From Terriglobia bacterium (lineage in GTDB: Bacteria; Acidobacteriota; Terriglobia; JAJPHL01): a stretch of 64,000 bases of DNA. The translations under genes were made by a program, and so were the position numbers. The notes under the pieces are model-generated. The model saw only the letters and a program-made list of their open reading frames with translations. It had not been told where the DNA came from and ran no database searches. Below, one piece after another: positions 35,242 through 43,387 of this stretch (position 1 is its first letter; every line of letters starts with the position of its first letter). The stretch covers positions 19,294 through 83,293 of the forward strand of contig JAJPHL010000051.1 in NCBI GenBank assembly GCA_021325275.1, in the 5' to 3' direction.

Positions 35242-36387
35242 TTAGTTGGGTTTCTTCACCGGCGCGGGCGGCGGGGCGGGCTTGGCCGGTTCCTTGTCAT
35301 CTTCCGGAATGTCGAACTTGATCGACGTGTCGGTGGTGAACTTGCGATACATCCGGAACGTGATCTCGTTGTCCATCGACACCGTGCCGTCGCTCAACGT
35401 CATCAACGCGCGTTGCGGCAGCAGGGCCGTGTAGCCGGAAATGTTCACCCAGTCGTAATCGAGCGTGTCCTGCGCATCCCTGATCGGAAAGTCCTTTTCG
35501 ATATTCACCGCGGCGATACTCAGGCGCAGCACTTGCGCCGTTTCGCGATCGATATACACCATGCCGCGATACGCCGGATACGTATGCCGCTCGTGATTGT
35601 AGTCAAGCTGCCATTGCGAGTATTCCTTGCGCACGTTGTAGCCGTACAGTTCGATCGCGCGGCCGCGGAGCGCCGTCTGGCGCAACCATTCAAACGTGGC
35701 GTGCGTCGCCGGTTCGAAAACGCCTTGCAGCAAGCTGCCGAACTCGCCGGTGCTCATCGCGCCGCCCAGTTCGGTGATCTTCTTTTTGTCGACCATGCCG
35801 TTCGACGAGATCACTTCATAATTCTCGCGGTGTTCGGCGTCAAAGCTGAGTCTGGCATTGACGGTGTCAAGCTTGCTGCGCTGCTCGCGTCCCTGCAAGT
35901 TGCCGTAGCGCTGCGTCACTTGCAGGCAGATGAACGCCGGCAGATCGTGCGTGAAGGAGAGAGCGCGCTCGCGGGCTCGCTCCAGTAATTCCTTCTGACC
36001 TTTGTCGTCGAGCGGCGGAGGAACAGCAACGTAGGCGTCCTGATCGTGCGCCTGCTGTGCTTGCTTTTCAGCCTTCGATCCAATCGCCGGGGCCGCACTG
36101 ACACCCTTGTCGTGCTCGGCGGAAGCTTTGCTGACGGCCGCGATCAGCGCGTCGCCCGCGCCGGCTTTGCGGAGTCGCCGCGTGAACGATTCGGTCAGGT
36201 GGAAATCGACGCCGCGTTTCTCCACCATGTCGACGACCGAGTCCTCGCCGATCGCCTTGATGGTGCGACACACGGTTTCCAATTGGTCTTCAGTGAATCG
36301 CTGCGATTGAGCCGAGAGCAACGTCGCAGCGGATAGACAAACAAGGAGACAAGCCGCTAGGAACAGGCTGGTGATTCTATGTGACAT
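35242..36387 (-). CDS. Exported protein of unknown function
   Basis: The 381-residue product has a clear signal peptide (HRITSLFLAACLLVCLSAATLLSAQ). A helical segment follows (EDQLETVCRTIKAIGEDSVVDMVEKRG), then a central region with LPAFICLQVTQRYG and many beta strands (MVYIDRETAQVLRLSIAAVNI; VNISGYTALLPQRALMTLSDG), and a Pro/Lys-rich end. The pattern resembles acidobacterial exported proteins with an outer-membrane-lipoprotein-like fold, but I do not recognise a family. It is convergent with the DUF218 gene and divergent from the ABC exporter. Confidence 0.75.
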   Translation of the reverse strand: MSHRITSLFLAACLLVCLSAATLLSAQSQRFTEDQLETVCRTIKAIGEDSVVDMVEKRGVDFHLTESFTRRLRKAGAGDALIAAVSKASAEHDKGVSAAPAIGSKAEKQAQQAHDQDAYVAVPPPLDDKGQKELLERARERALSFTHDLPAFICLQVTQRYGNLQGREQRSKLDTVNARLSFDAEHRENYEVISSNGMVDKKKITELGGAMSTGEFGSLLQGVFEPATHATFEWLRQTALRGRAIELYGYNVRKEYSQWQLDYNHERHTYPAYRGMVYIDRETAQVLRLSIAAVNIEKDFPIRDAQDTLDYDWVNISGYTALLPQRALMTLSDGTVSMDNEITFRMYRKFTTDTSIKFDIPEDDKEPAKPAPPPAPVKKPN

Positions 36388-36466
36388 CTTACTTCTATCT
36401 TACAACGGCTCGCCGCGTGACCGGTCCGCATCTTTCCAATGTTTACAAACGTCATATCATTAAGGA

Positions 36467-38218
36467 TTGCGCTTCTTTCGCCAAATTCGTCCGCTGTATC
36501 CCTACTTGCGCCGCTATCGCCGGCCCTTGACATTGGGCCTGCTGGCACTCACCGGCAACAACGGCGTGTGGGTGATTCTGCCGATGATCATGCGCGCGGC
36601 CATCGATTCGCTTACGGCGTCGCTGAGCCGCGAGCGGATTCTTTTCTACGTCATGCTGATGATGATCACGGCGTCGGTGCGCGCCGTGTTTCAATGGGCC
36701 AGCCGTCATTACCTGATCGGATGCTCGCGCGATATCGAGTTTGATCTGCGCAACGATTTGTTCCGGCACCTGGCATCGCTGCCGCAGTCGTACTATCAAC
36801 GCAATCGCACCGGCGACATCATGGCGCGCGCCACCAACGACATGAGTGCGGTGCGCCAGATGCTCGGGCCGGGCGTTCAGTCGTCGGGCAATACCGTGCT
36901 GATCATGTTGCTGGCGGCCGCCATCATGACGCACCTCGACGGCCGGCTTACGGCGATCGTTCTTCTGCCCGTGCCGCTCGTGTCGTTCTCGGTTCTCTAT
37001 TTCGGCCGCCTGATTCACGAGCGCTTCGAGCGAATTCAAGAAATGTTCAGCGACCTCAGCGCCGCGGCGCAGGAAAATCTCGCCGGCGTGCGCGTGGTGA
37101 AAGCGTACGCGCAAGAAGACGCCGAGATCGAGCGATTCCGCGGGATGAACCTCGACTACTTCGAGCAGAATCGCCGCCTCATCCGCGTGTGGGGCGTCTT
37201 TTACCCCCTGTGCGATCTGCTGATCGGCGTTTCGTTCGTACTGGTGCTATGGATGGGCGGGCGCGAGGTGATCGCCGGACGCATCACGCTGGGCTCTTAC
37301 GTGGCGTTCAATACGTACCTGGTGCAACTCGCCTGGCCGATGATCGCGCTCGGATGGGTGGTGAACCTGGCCCAACGCGGCGCGGCGTCCATGGAGCGAT
37401 TGCAGGAAATTTTCGACGAACGGCCGGAGATCGCCGAGCCGGAGAATCCCGCAAAGGTCGGCGAAGTGCGCGGCGAAATCGAATTTCGCGCGCTGACCTT
37501 CGCTTACGCTGGTTCGCCACCGACGTTGCACTCCATCGACCTGAAGATCGCCGCCGGCAAGACGCTCGCCGTCGTTGGGCCCACGGGGTCGGGCAAATCG
37601 ACGCTCGTAAATCTGATCCCGCGGATTCACGAAGTGCCCGAAGGCGCGGTGTTCATCGACGGCATCGACCTGCGGCGTTTTCCCCTGGCCACCTTGCGTC
37701 ACGCCATCGGATTTGTCCCGCAGGAAACGTTTCTGTTCTCCGCGACGATCCGCGAGAACATTTGCTTCGGCGCCGACGCCACGCCCAGCGATGCCCAAGT
37801 GCGCGAAGCCGCCGAGATCGCCGGCATCGCCACCGATATCGCGGGCTTCCCCAACGGATACGACACGATCGTCGGCGAGCGCGGCATCACTTTGAGCGGC
37901 GGCCAGCGCCAGCGCACCGCGATCGCGCGCGCGCTGCTGCGGAATCCGCGCATCCTGATTCTCGATGACGCGCTATCCAGCGTCGACACCGAAACCGAGG
38001 AGCGCATTCTCTCGCGCCTGCGCAGCGTGATGCGCGGACGCACGGCGATCCTGATTTCGCATCGCGTCTCGACGGTGCAATCGGCGGACGAAATCGTTGT
38101 GCTCGAGAGTGGTCGCATCGCCGAGCGCGGAACGCACGCGGACCTCTTGGCGTTGGACGGCTACTACGCCGGATTGCATCGCAAGCAACTTTTGGAAGAA
38201 GAATTGTCGCGACAATGA
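36467..38218 (+). CDS. ABC exporter half-transporter, degenerate-site subunit
   Basis: The 583-residue half-transporter has six TM helices (residues ~1-320) and an NBD with VVGPTGSGKSTLVN (Walker A), LSGGQRQRTAIARAL (intact signature) and ILILDDALSSVD. In the last, the catalytic Glu after Walker B is Asp. It pairs with the next gene 7 bases downstream to give a heterodimer of the TM287/288 or LmrCD kind, where one of two ATP sites is degenerate. The substrate is unknown; relatives export drugs or lipids. The only usable start is TTG 36467, directly next to AAGGA and two codons after a TAA, an unusually short spacing. Confidence 0.92.
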   Translation: MRFFRQIRPLYPYLRRYRRPLTLGLLALTGNNGVWVILPMIMRAAIDSLTASLSRERILFYVMLMMITASVRAVFQWASRHYLIGCSRDIEFDLRNDLFRHLASLPQSYYQRNRTGDIMARATNDMSAVRQMLGPGVQSSGNTVLIMLLAAAIMTHLDGRLTAIVLLPVPLVSFSVLYFGRLIHERFERIQEMFSDLSAAAQENLAGVRVVKAYAQEDAEIERFRGMNLDYFEQNRRLIRVWGVFYPLCDLLIGVSFVLVLWMGGREVIAGRITLGSYVAFNTYLVQLAWPMIALGWVVNLAQRGAASMERLQEIFDERPEIAEPENPAKVGEVRGEIEFRALTFAYAGSPPTLHSIDLKIAAGKTLAVVGPTGSGKSTLVNLIPRIHEVPEGAVFIDGIDLRRFPLATLRHAIGFVPQETFLFSATIRENICFGADATPSDAQVREAAEIAGIATDIAGFPNGYDTIVGERGITLSGGQRQRTAIARALLRNPRILILDDALSSVDTETEERILSRLRSVMRGRTAILISHRVSTVQSADEIVVLESGRIAERGTHADLLALDGYYAGLHRKQLLEEELSRQ

Positions 38219-38225
38219 GAAGACG

Positions 38226-40064
38226 ATGAGCATGCACGACGAAGAAGTACTCGGAAAACCGTACGACGCGCGACTGATGCGGCGCATCCTTCGCTACCTG
38301 CGCCCTTATCGGGCGTCGGTGGCGTTGGCCCTGGTGTGCATCGCCATGTTTTCCGTGCTCACTTCGATGGGTCCTTACTACTCGAAGCAAGCGATCGATC
38401 GTTACCTGGGAGGAACGTCCGGGCACGCCGCCGCACACGGCGCGGTGGAACGTGTGCTGGATCGGTTCCTCAGCAGCGATCCCGTCACCGGCGTCGGACA
38501 GTTGGCGCTGCTCTACTTGCTAACGCTGATTGCCGAGTTCGCCGTGGAATACGCGCAAACCTACTTGCTCCAGCTCGTGGGACAAAGACTGATGTACGAC
38601 CTGCGCATGGAGATTTTTTCGCATCTTCAGCGGCTGCATCTTGCGTATTTCGACCGCAATCCCGTGGGGCGTCTCGTCACGCGCGTCACCACCGATGTGA
38701 ACGTGTTGAACGAGACATTCACCCAAGGCGTGGTGACGATTTTCGGCGACGTGCTCACGCTGGCGTTCATCGTGCTCGTGATGGTGCGCATGAACGCGCC
38801 GCTGGCCGTGGCGGCGTTCGCCGTGATGCCGGGGATTTTGCTGGTGACGAAATGGTTCCGTGGACGCGTGCGCGACAGTTTCCGGCGCATCCGTCTGGCG
38901 GTCGCGCGGATCAATTCGTATTTGCAGGAACACATCACCGGCATGACGGTGTTGCAGCTTTTCAACCGCGAGGCGCGCAGCCAGGAAGAGTTTTCGCGCA
39001 TCAACGACACGCATCGCCGCGCCTACAAGGACGCGATTTTCGCCCACGCCCTCTTCTACCCGGCGGTGGAATTGCTGAGCGCCGCGGCCATCGCGTTAAT
39101 CCTGTGGTACGGCGGATTGCGCGCGTACTCGGGCGCCGTGACGTTCGGCGTAGTCGTGGCGTTCATTCAATACGCGCAGCGATTCTACCGCCCGATCATG
39201 GATTTGAGCGAAAAGTACAATGTACTGCAAGAAGCGATGGCCAGCGCCGAGCGCATCTTCACGCTACTCGATACGCCGGAGGAAATTACTTCGCCCGCCG
39301 CGCCCGAGCTCGCACCCAATCCGCGGGGCCGCATCGAATTCCGCAACGTCTGGTTTGCGTATCAGAAAGCCACCGGCGCCGAACCGGAATGGGTTTTGCG
39401 CGACGTGAGTTTCACCATCGAACCGGGACAAACGATCGCAGTGGTCGGTCACACCGGTGCGGGTAAAACAACGTTGATCAGTTTGCTGCTGCGTTTCTAC
39501 GACGTCACGCGCGGCGAAATCCTGGTGGACGGTGTCGATATTCGTCAGATGAACTTGACGGCGCTGCGCCACTACTTCGGCGTGGTCCTGCAAGATCCCT
39601 TTCTGTTCACGGGAACGGTGGAGACCAACATTCGCCTGGGAAGCGCGCACGTGACCCGGGAAATGATGGAAGAAGCCGCCGAGGAAGTGAATGTGTCGAG
39701 TTTCGTGTTCGCGATGCCCAAAGGATTTTCCACGCCCGTGCGCGAGCGCGGCGCGACGCTCTCGGTGGGCCAGAAGCAACTGATCAGCTTTGCGCGCGCG
39801 CTGGCGCATCGGCCGCGCGTGCTGATCCTCGACGAAGCCACGTCGTCGGTGGACACGGCGACGGAACACAAAGTTCGCGAGGCGCTGGAAACAATGGTCA
39901 CGGGACGCACGTCGCTGGTGATCGCGCATCGCCTCTCGACGATCCAACGAGCCGACCGCATCCTAGTTTTTCACAAGGGACAATTGCGCGAGTCCGGCGA
40001 CCATCAAACGTTACTGTCGCACAAAGGAATTTACTGGAAGCTGTATCAGTTGCAGTTTCAGTAG
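38226..40064 (+). CDS. ABC exporter half-transporter, consensus-Walker subunit
   Basis: The 612-residue partner has six TM helices (~25-350) and an NBD with VVGHTGAGKTTLIS, a variant signature LSVGQKQLISFARAL and VLILDEATSSVD with the catalytic Glu. Its altered signature would complete the degenerate site formed with the Asp of the upstream subunit, while the upstream LSGGQ serves this subunit's active site. The complementarity strongly supports a heterodimer. I chose ATG 38226, with ATG 38232 as alternative. It is convergent with cutA, 9 bases away. Confidence 0.93.
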   Translation: MSMHDEEVLGKPYDARLMRRILRYLRPYRASVALALVCIAMFSVLTSMGPYYSKQAIDRYLGGTSGHAAAHGAVERVLDRFLSSDPVTGVGQLALLYLLTLIAEFAVEYAQTYLLQLVGQRLMYDLRMEIFSHLQRLHLAYFDRNPVGRLVTRVTTDVNVLNETFTQGVVTIFGDVLTLAFIVLVMVRMNAPLAVAAFAVMPGILLVTKWFRGRVRDSFRRIRLAVARINSYLQEHITGMTVLQLFNREARSQEEFSRINDTHRRAYKDAIFAHALFYPAVELLSAAAIALILWYGGLRAYSGAVTFGVVVAFIQYAQRFYRPIMDLSEKYNVLQEAMASAERIFTLLDTPEEITSPAAPELAPNPRGRIEFRNVWFAYQKATGAEPEWVLRDVSFTIEPGQTIAVVGHTGAGKTTLISLLLRFYDVTRGEILVDGVDIRQMNLTALRHYFGVVLQDPFLFTGTVETNIRLGSAHVTREMMEEAAEEVNVSSFVFAMPKGFSTPVRERGATLSVGQKQLISFARALAHRPRVLILDEATSSVDTATEHKVREALETMVTGRTSLVIAHRLSTIQRADRILVFHKGQLRESGDHQTLLSHKGIYWKLYQLQFQ

Positions 40065-40073
40065 CGCGGCTCC

Positions 40074-40466
40074 TCAATGCGAGCGCCTCCCTGACTTCAC
40101 TTCCGTCAGGCGCGGGCGTGGTTTCGGTTTTACGGACACCGCCGGCGCGTCGACGAGCGATTCTTCCAGCCAATTCATGTATGGATCGGCGCCTTCGACA
40201 ATCGGCAGGCAAAGAATTTCCGGGACCTTGTAGGAATGCACGCTCTCGATGGCCTTGCGCAGCGCGTCGAATCGCGGCCGCGAACTTTTGATGACCAACA
40301 GAATCTCTTCATCGTTGTGCACACCGCCGTCCCAGCGATAGTAGGAACGGATTCCCGGCAAGACGTTGACGCAGGCGGCGAGGCGTTTGTCGACGAGAAC
40401 GGTGGCGATTTTTCGCGCTTCTTTCACCCCGGATGTGGTCACCAGAACCACTACTTTGTCAGTCAT
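40074..40466 (-). CDS. cutA: CutA1 divalent-cation tolerance protein
   Basis: The 130-residue protein matches CutA throughout: VVLVTTSGVKEARKIATVLVDKRLAACVNV, GIRSYYRWDG, HNDEEILLVIKSS, ALRKAIESVHSYKVPEILCLPI and YMNWLEESL. CutA1 forms a stable trimer and binds copper and other divalent cations; its physiological role is unsettled. A basic C-terminal tail of ~20 residues extends beyond the usual length of about 110. It is divergent from the phosphohexomutase gene. Confidence 0.93.
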   Translation of the reverse strand: MTDKVVVLVTTSGVKEARKIATVLVDKRLAACVNVLPGIRSYYRWDGGVHNDEEILLVIKSSRPRFDALRKAIESVHSYKVPEILCLPIVEGADPYMNWLEESLVDAPAVSVKPKPRPRLTEVKSGRRSH

Positions 40467-40507
40467 GCCTTGATGCTAACACGCCTGTTGTAATAAGAAT
40501 GTTCACT

Positions 40508-41899
40508 ATGGCATTGATCCGCTTCGGAACCTCAGGCTGGCGCGCCCTGATCGCCGACGAATTTACGTACGCGAATGTGCGCCGCGCTGTAACGGGTATC
40601 AGCCGCTATGTGGTATCTCTTCAAGAAACACCGTCGGTCATTATTGGGTACGATCCGCGATTCCTCGGGCCAACTTTCGCGCGCATCGCCGCGGAAATCG
40701 CGGCGTCGCACGGCATTCACGTGCTGTTGTGCGGCGAGCCCGCGCCGACGCCCGCGATCTCCTACGCAATCCGTAGCCGGAAAACGCAAGGCGGAATCAA
40801 CTTCACCGCGTCGCACAATCCTCCCGAGTACAGCGGTATCAAATACTCAACGCCCGACGGCGCGCCCGCCTTGCCGGAGGCAACACACAAAATCGAAAGA
40901 CTCATCGACGAAGGCGACTCCGCCGGCGCAGCGAAGCCCGGTACGATTGAAAAAGTCGACATCCGCGGAGAATACCTGGCGGAACTCAGCCGACACATCG
41001 ACTTCGCGGCGATTCGCGCGTCGGGCAAGCGATTTGTCTTCGATCCGCTGTACGGTGCGGCGCGAGGCTATCTCGACGCCGTGCTGCGCCGGCACGATAT
41101 CGCTGTCACGACAATTCACGATCGCCACGATCCCATGTTCGGCGGACACGCGCCCGAGCCCGACGACGAAAATATCGCCGAGCTGCAAACGGCGGTTCTG
41201 GAATCGGGCGCGGCGCTGGGACTGGCAACGGATGGCGACGCCGATCGCTTCGGCATCGTCGATGCGAACGGCCATTTCATGCAGCCGAACTACATTATCG
41301 CGCTGCTGTTTGATTACCTCATGGAGTCGCGCGGATGGCGCGACGCGGGCGTGTGCAAGAGCGTGGCGACCACCAACTTGATCAACGCGCTGGCCGCGCA
41401 TTGGAAAGTCCCGCTCTACGAAACGCCCGTGGGATTCAAGTATGTCGGCGAGCTGATCGACCAAGACAAAGTGGTGATCGGCGGCGAAGAAAGCGCGGGC
41501 CTGAGCATCCGGCATCATCTGCCGGAAAAAGACGGCGTCCTGGCGTGTCTCTTGTGCGCGGAAATGACGGCTGTGCGGAAAGCGCCGCTAAGCGTGCAAC
41601 TGTCACGGCTATTCGAAAAGGTCGGCGCGTTTTATCCTACGCGCTTGAATCTGCGCCTGACCGAGGAAATCAAGGCGCGCTTCGTCGAACGGTTGAAACG
41701 CGATCCCGCGGAGTTCGCGGGACGAAAAGTGAAGGAATGCGTGCGCACCGATGGATTGAAGCTGGTTCTCGACGACGGCAGTTGGGTGCTATTCCGATTG
41801 TCGGGAACCGAACCTGTGGTTCGAATTTACGCCGAGGCGCGCGTGGAAGCGGAGTTGCCGTTGCTGGTCGAACAAGGGAAAAAATTCGCGGTTGATTAA
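40508..41899 (+). CDS. Phosphoglucomutase/phosphomannomutase family protein
   Basis: The 463-residue enzyme starts ALIRFGTSGWRALIADEFT. It has the phosphoserine loop FTASHNPPEYSGIKYS, the Mg2+-binding loop DGDADRFG, the sugar-binding loop GGEESAGLS and the phosphate-binding loop RLSGTEPVVRIYAEA, in family order. It interconverts hexose 1- and 6-phosphates; glucose, mannose or glucosamine specificity cannot be read from motifs here. ATG 40508 fits the family start; ATG 40499 is also in frame. The gene ends at a repeat-built hairpin. Confidence 0.92.
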   Translation: MALIRFGTSGWRALIADEFTYANVRRAVTGISRYVVSLQETPSVIIGYDPRFLGPTFARIAAEIAASHGIHVLLCGEPAPTPAISYAIRSRKTQGGINFTASHNPPEYSGIKYSTPDGAPALPEATHKIERLIDEGDSAGAAKPGTIEKVDIRGEYLAELSRHIDFAAIRASGKRFVFDPLYGAARGYLDAVLRRHDIAVTTIHDRHDPMFGGHAPEPDDENIAELQTAVLESGAALGLATDGDADRFGIVDANGHFMQPNYIIALLFDYLMESRGWRDAGVCKSVATTNLINALAAHWKVPLYETPVGFKYVGELIDQDKVVIGGEESAGLSIRHHLPEKDGVLACLLCAEMTAVRKAPLSVQLSRLFEKVGAFYPTRLNLRLTEEIKARFVERLKRDPAEFAGRKVKECVRTDGLKLVLDDGSWVLFRLSGTEPVVRIYAEARVEAELPLLVEQGKKFAVD

Positions 41900-41977
41900 C
41901 CACAAAGACACGAAGAACACAAAGAAAACCGAGTTGACGCTCCAAGGTTTTCTTTGGTCCTTTGTGTCTTTGTGTTC
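41900..41977. terminator. Repeat-built hairpin between convergent genes, probable bidirectional terminator
   Basis: The left arm (41900-41930) consists of CACAAAGA/CACGAAGA-type units. The right arm (41946-41977) is its reverse complement, ending TTTGTGTCTTTGTGTTC. It begins directly after the phosphohexomutase stop and ends 6 bases before the stop of the convergent small secreted protein. The position suits a shared terminator. Confidence 0.7.
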
Positions 41978-41983
41978 ATTTTC

Positions 41984-42319
41984 CTAACGGCGCCAGTGAC
42001 CGCCATAATACGCGCGGCCATAGTAGCGCGGACCCACCCAGCGCGCTCCCACATATGGCGGACGCGCCCAGTATCCGGCACGCCAAACGTATCGGCCGCC
42101 GTAAGGATAGTAGTAGCCGGGCACCCAACTGAATCCAACTCCGGGAGCCGGATACGCCGCGTAATACGCCGCAGGCGGAACCACGGGCGGCGCCGCGTAA
42201 CCATACACCGGTCCAGGGACGCCAATTCCGATTCCCACCGACACGCGTTGCGCGCTCAGCGCTCCGCACCCGAGAAGAATGACGCTCAAAGCCAGCGTGC
42301 TAAGGATTTTGGCTCTCAT
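41984..42319 (-). CDS. Small exported Gly/Pro/Tyr-rich protein, possible lipoprotein
   Basis: From ATG 42319, preceded by a strong AGGAGGTGC, the 111-residue product has a signal sequence (AKILSTLALSVILLGCGALSAQ). The LLGC could be a lipobox, or SAQ a signal peptidase I site. The mature part is short aromatic/Pro/Gly units: VPGYYYPYGGRYVWRAGYW, ARPPYVGARWVGPRYYGRAYYGGHW. Such WVPGYY/YW-rich proteins are common small envelope proteins of unknown function. Confidence 0.8.
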   Translation of the reverse strand: MRAKILSTLALSVILLGCGALSAQRVSVGIGIGVPGPVYGYAAPPVVPPAAYYAAYPAPGVGFSWVPGYYYPYGGRYVWRAGYWARPPYVGARWVGPRYYGRAYYGGHWRR

Positions 42320-42574
42320 ACCGCACCTCCTGTTGTGGGAGACGAAGCACGCCCAGTACTGGGTTACAAGATTCTCGGGGCCTAGTCCGCTCACCGGCGA
42401 TGAGTGCCCGTTCACCGTCCGTCATTTTTGCCTCTTGCCTTTTGCCTTTTGATTCTTGATTTTTGATTTCGATGTCTTTTCTATTGACGCCACTGGTACC
42501 TTTCCTCCAGGGAACGTTCCTTTTGGCGACACACTTGCGCTACATTCGAAACTAGCGCCAAAGGGAGAATCGCC
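42320..42574. other. Divergent intergenic region before ftsB-like gene
   Basis: There is no gene here. It holds a 12-bp perfect palindrome, CCCAGTACTGGG (42352-42363), which could be an operator, and a single-arm TTTTGCC/TTTTGAT repeat (42426-42470). Promoters for both flanking genes must lie here, but I cannot place them with confidence. Confidence 0.5.
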
Positions 42575-42907
42575 ATTCGTCTCAAGATCGTTGTACCGAA
42601 GCCGACCATCGGATCGCTCGTTCGCATCGCCGCGGTGGCGGTGGGCGGCGTGCTCCTCTCGGCGATGGCGCATCGCGCCCTGGGACCCAACGGGTATCAA
42701 GCCTACCGCCAGCGTGAAGCGCAGAAGCATCAACTGGAGCTGGATATTCGCCAGTTGACGATTCGCAACATCGAGTTGAACGGCGACGTACAAAAACTTT
42801 CGAGCTACGACAACAAAACGATTGAAGGTGTCGCCCGCCAGGATTTGAAACTCGCCAAGCCCGGCGAAGTGATCTACGTTCTCCCGCCGGAAACGCCAAA
42901 GAAGTGA
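42575..42907 (+). CDS. FtsB/DivIC-like septum-formation protein
   Basis: The frame encodes ~110 residues: a short basic N-terminus (RLKIVVPKP), one TM helix (LVRIAAVAVGGVLLSAM), a coiled coil (REAQKHQLELDIRQLTIRNIELNGDVQKL) and an FtsB-like end (IEGVARQDLKLAKPGEVIYVLP). FtsB bridges FtsL and FtsQ in the divisome. No ATG exists in the open frame. ATT at 42575 has an ideal AGGGAG ribosome site 6 bases upstream, whereas GTG 42635 would cut into the membrane helix; I therefore annotate ATT. The stop overlaps the guanine deaminase start (GTGA), which ties the gene to the purine operon. Confidence 0.75.
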   Translation: MRLKIVVPKPTIGSLVRIAAVAVGGVLLSAMAHRALGPNGYQAYRQREAQKHQLELDIRQLTIRNIELNGDVQKLSSYDNKTIEGVARQDLKLAKPGEVIYVLPPETPKK

Positions 42908-43383
42908 CCCCAGCACCCGATCCGCGGTTCATGCAGCGCGCTATCGATCTGTCTGTCGCCAACGTGCGCTCCGGACGCGGCGGACCCTTTGGCGCCGTCA
43001 TCGTGAAGCGCGGAAGAATTGTGGCCGAGGGTGCGAATCGCGTTACGTCGACCAACGATCCTTCGGCGCACGCGGAAATCGTGGCGATCCGAAGGGCCTG
43101 CAAGAAGCTCGGCCACTTCGAACTGGAGGATTGCGAGATCTACTCGAGCTGCGAGCCGTGCCCGATGTGCCTGGGCGCCATTTACTGGGCGCGTCCCGCA
43201 CGCCTGTACTTCGGCAACACGCAGCGCGACGCGGCACGCATTGGCTTCGACGACTCCTTCATCTATCGCGAAATCCGCACGCCCTTCCAGCGCCGCCGCA
43301 TTCCCATGCGGGCCTTTATGCGCACCGAAGCGCTGGCGGCATTCCGGGCGTGGGAGAAAAAGCAGGATAAAATCGCATACTAG
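42904..43383 (+). CDS. guaD: Guanine deaminase (cytidine-deaminase fold, GuaD type)
   Basis: The 159-residue protein has zinc ligands His56 (HAE motif, Glu58 as proton shuttle), Cys86 and Cys89 (CEPCPMC). It resembles Bacillus GuaD along its length: NVRSGRGGPFGAVIVK, TSTNDPSAHAEIVAIRRAC, LGAIYWARP, GFDDSFIYREI. It converts guanine to xanthine. The tRNA adenosine deaminase TadA is the main alternative, but the GFDDSFIY segment and the xanthine dehydrogenase gene 4 bases downstream favour guanine deaminase. The GTG start overlaps the ftsB-like stop. Confidence 0.9.
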   Translation: MTPAPDPRFMQRAIDLSVANVRSGRGGPFGAVIVKRGRIVAEGANRVTSTNDPSAHAEIVAIRRACKKLGHFELEDCEIYSSCEPCPMCLGAIYWARPARLYFGNTQRDAARIGFDDSFIYREIRTPFQRRRIPMRAFMRTEALAAFRAWEKKQDKIAY

Positions 43384-43387
43384 TTCT

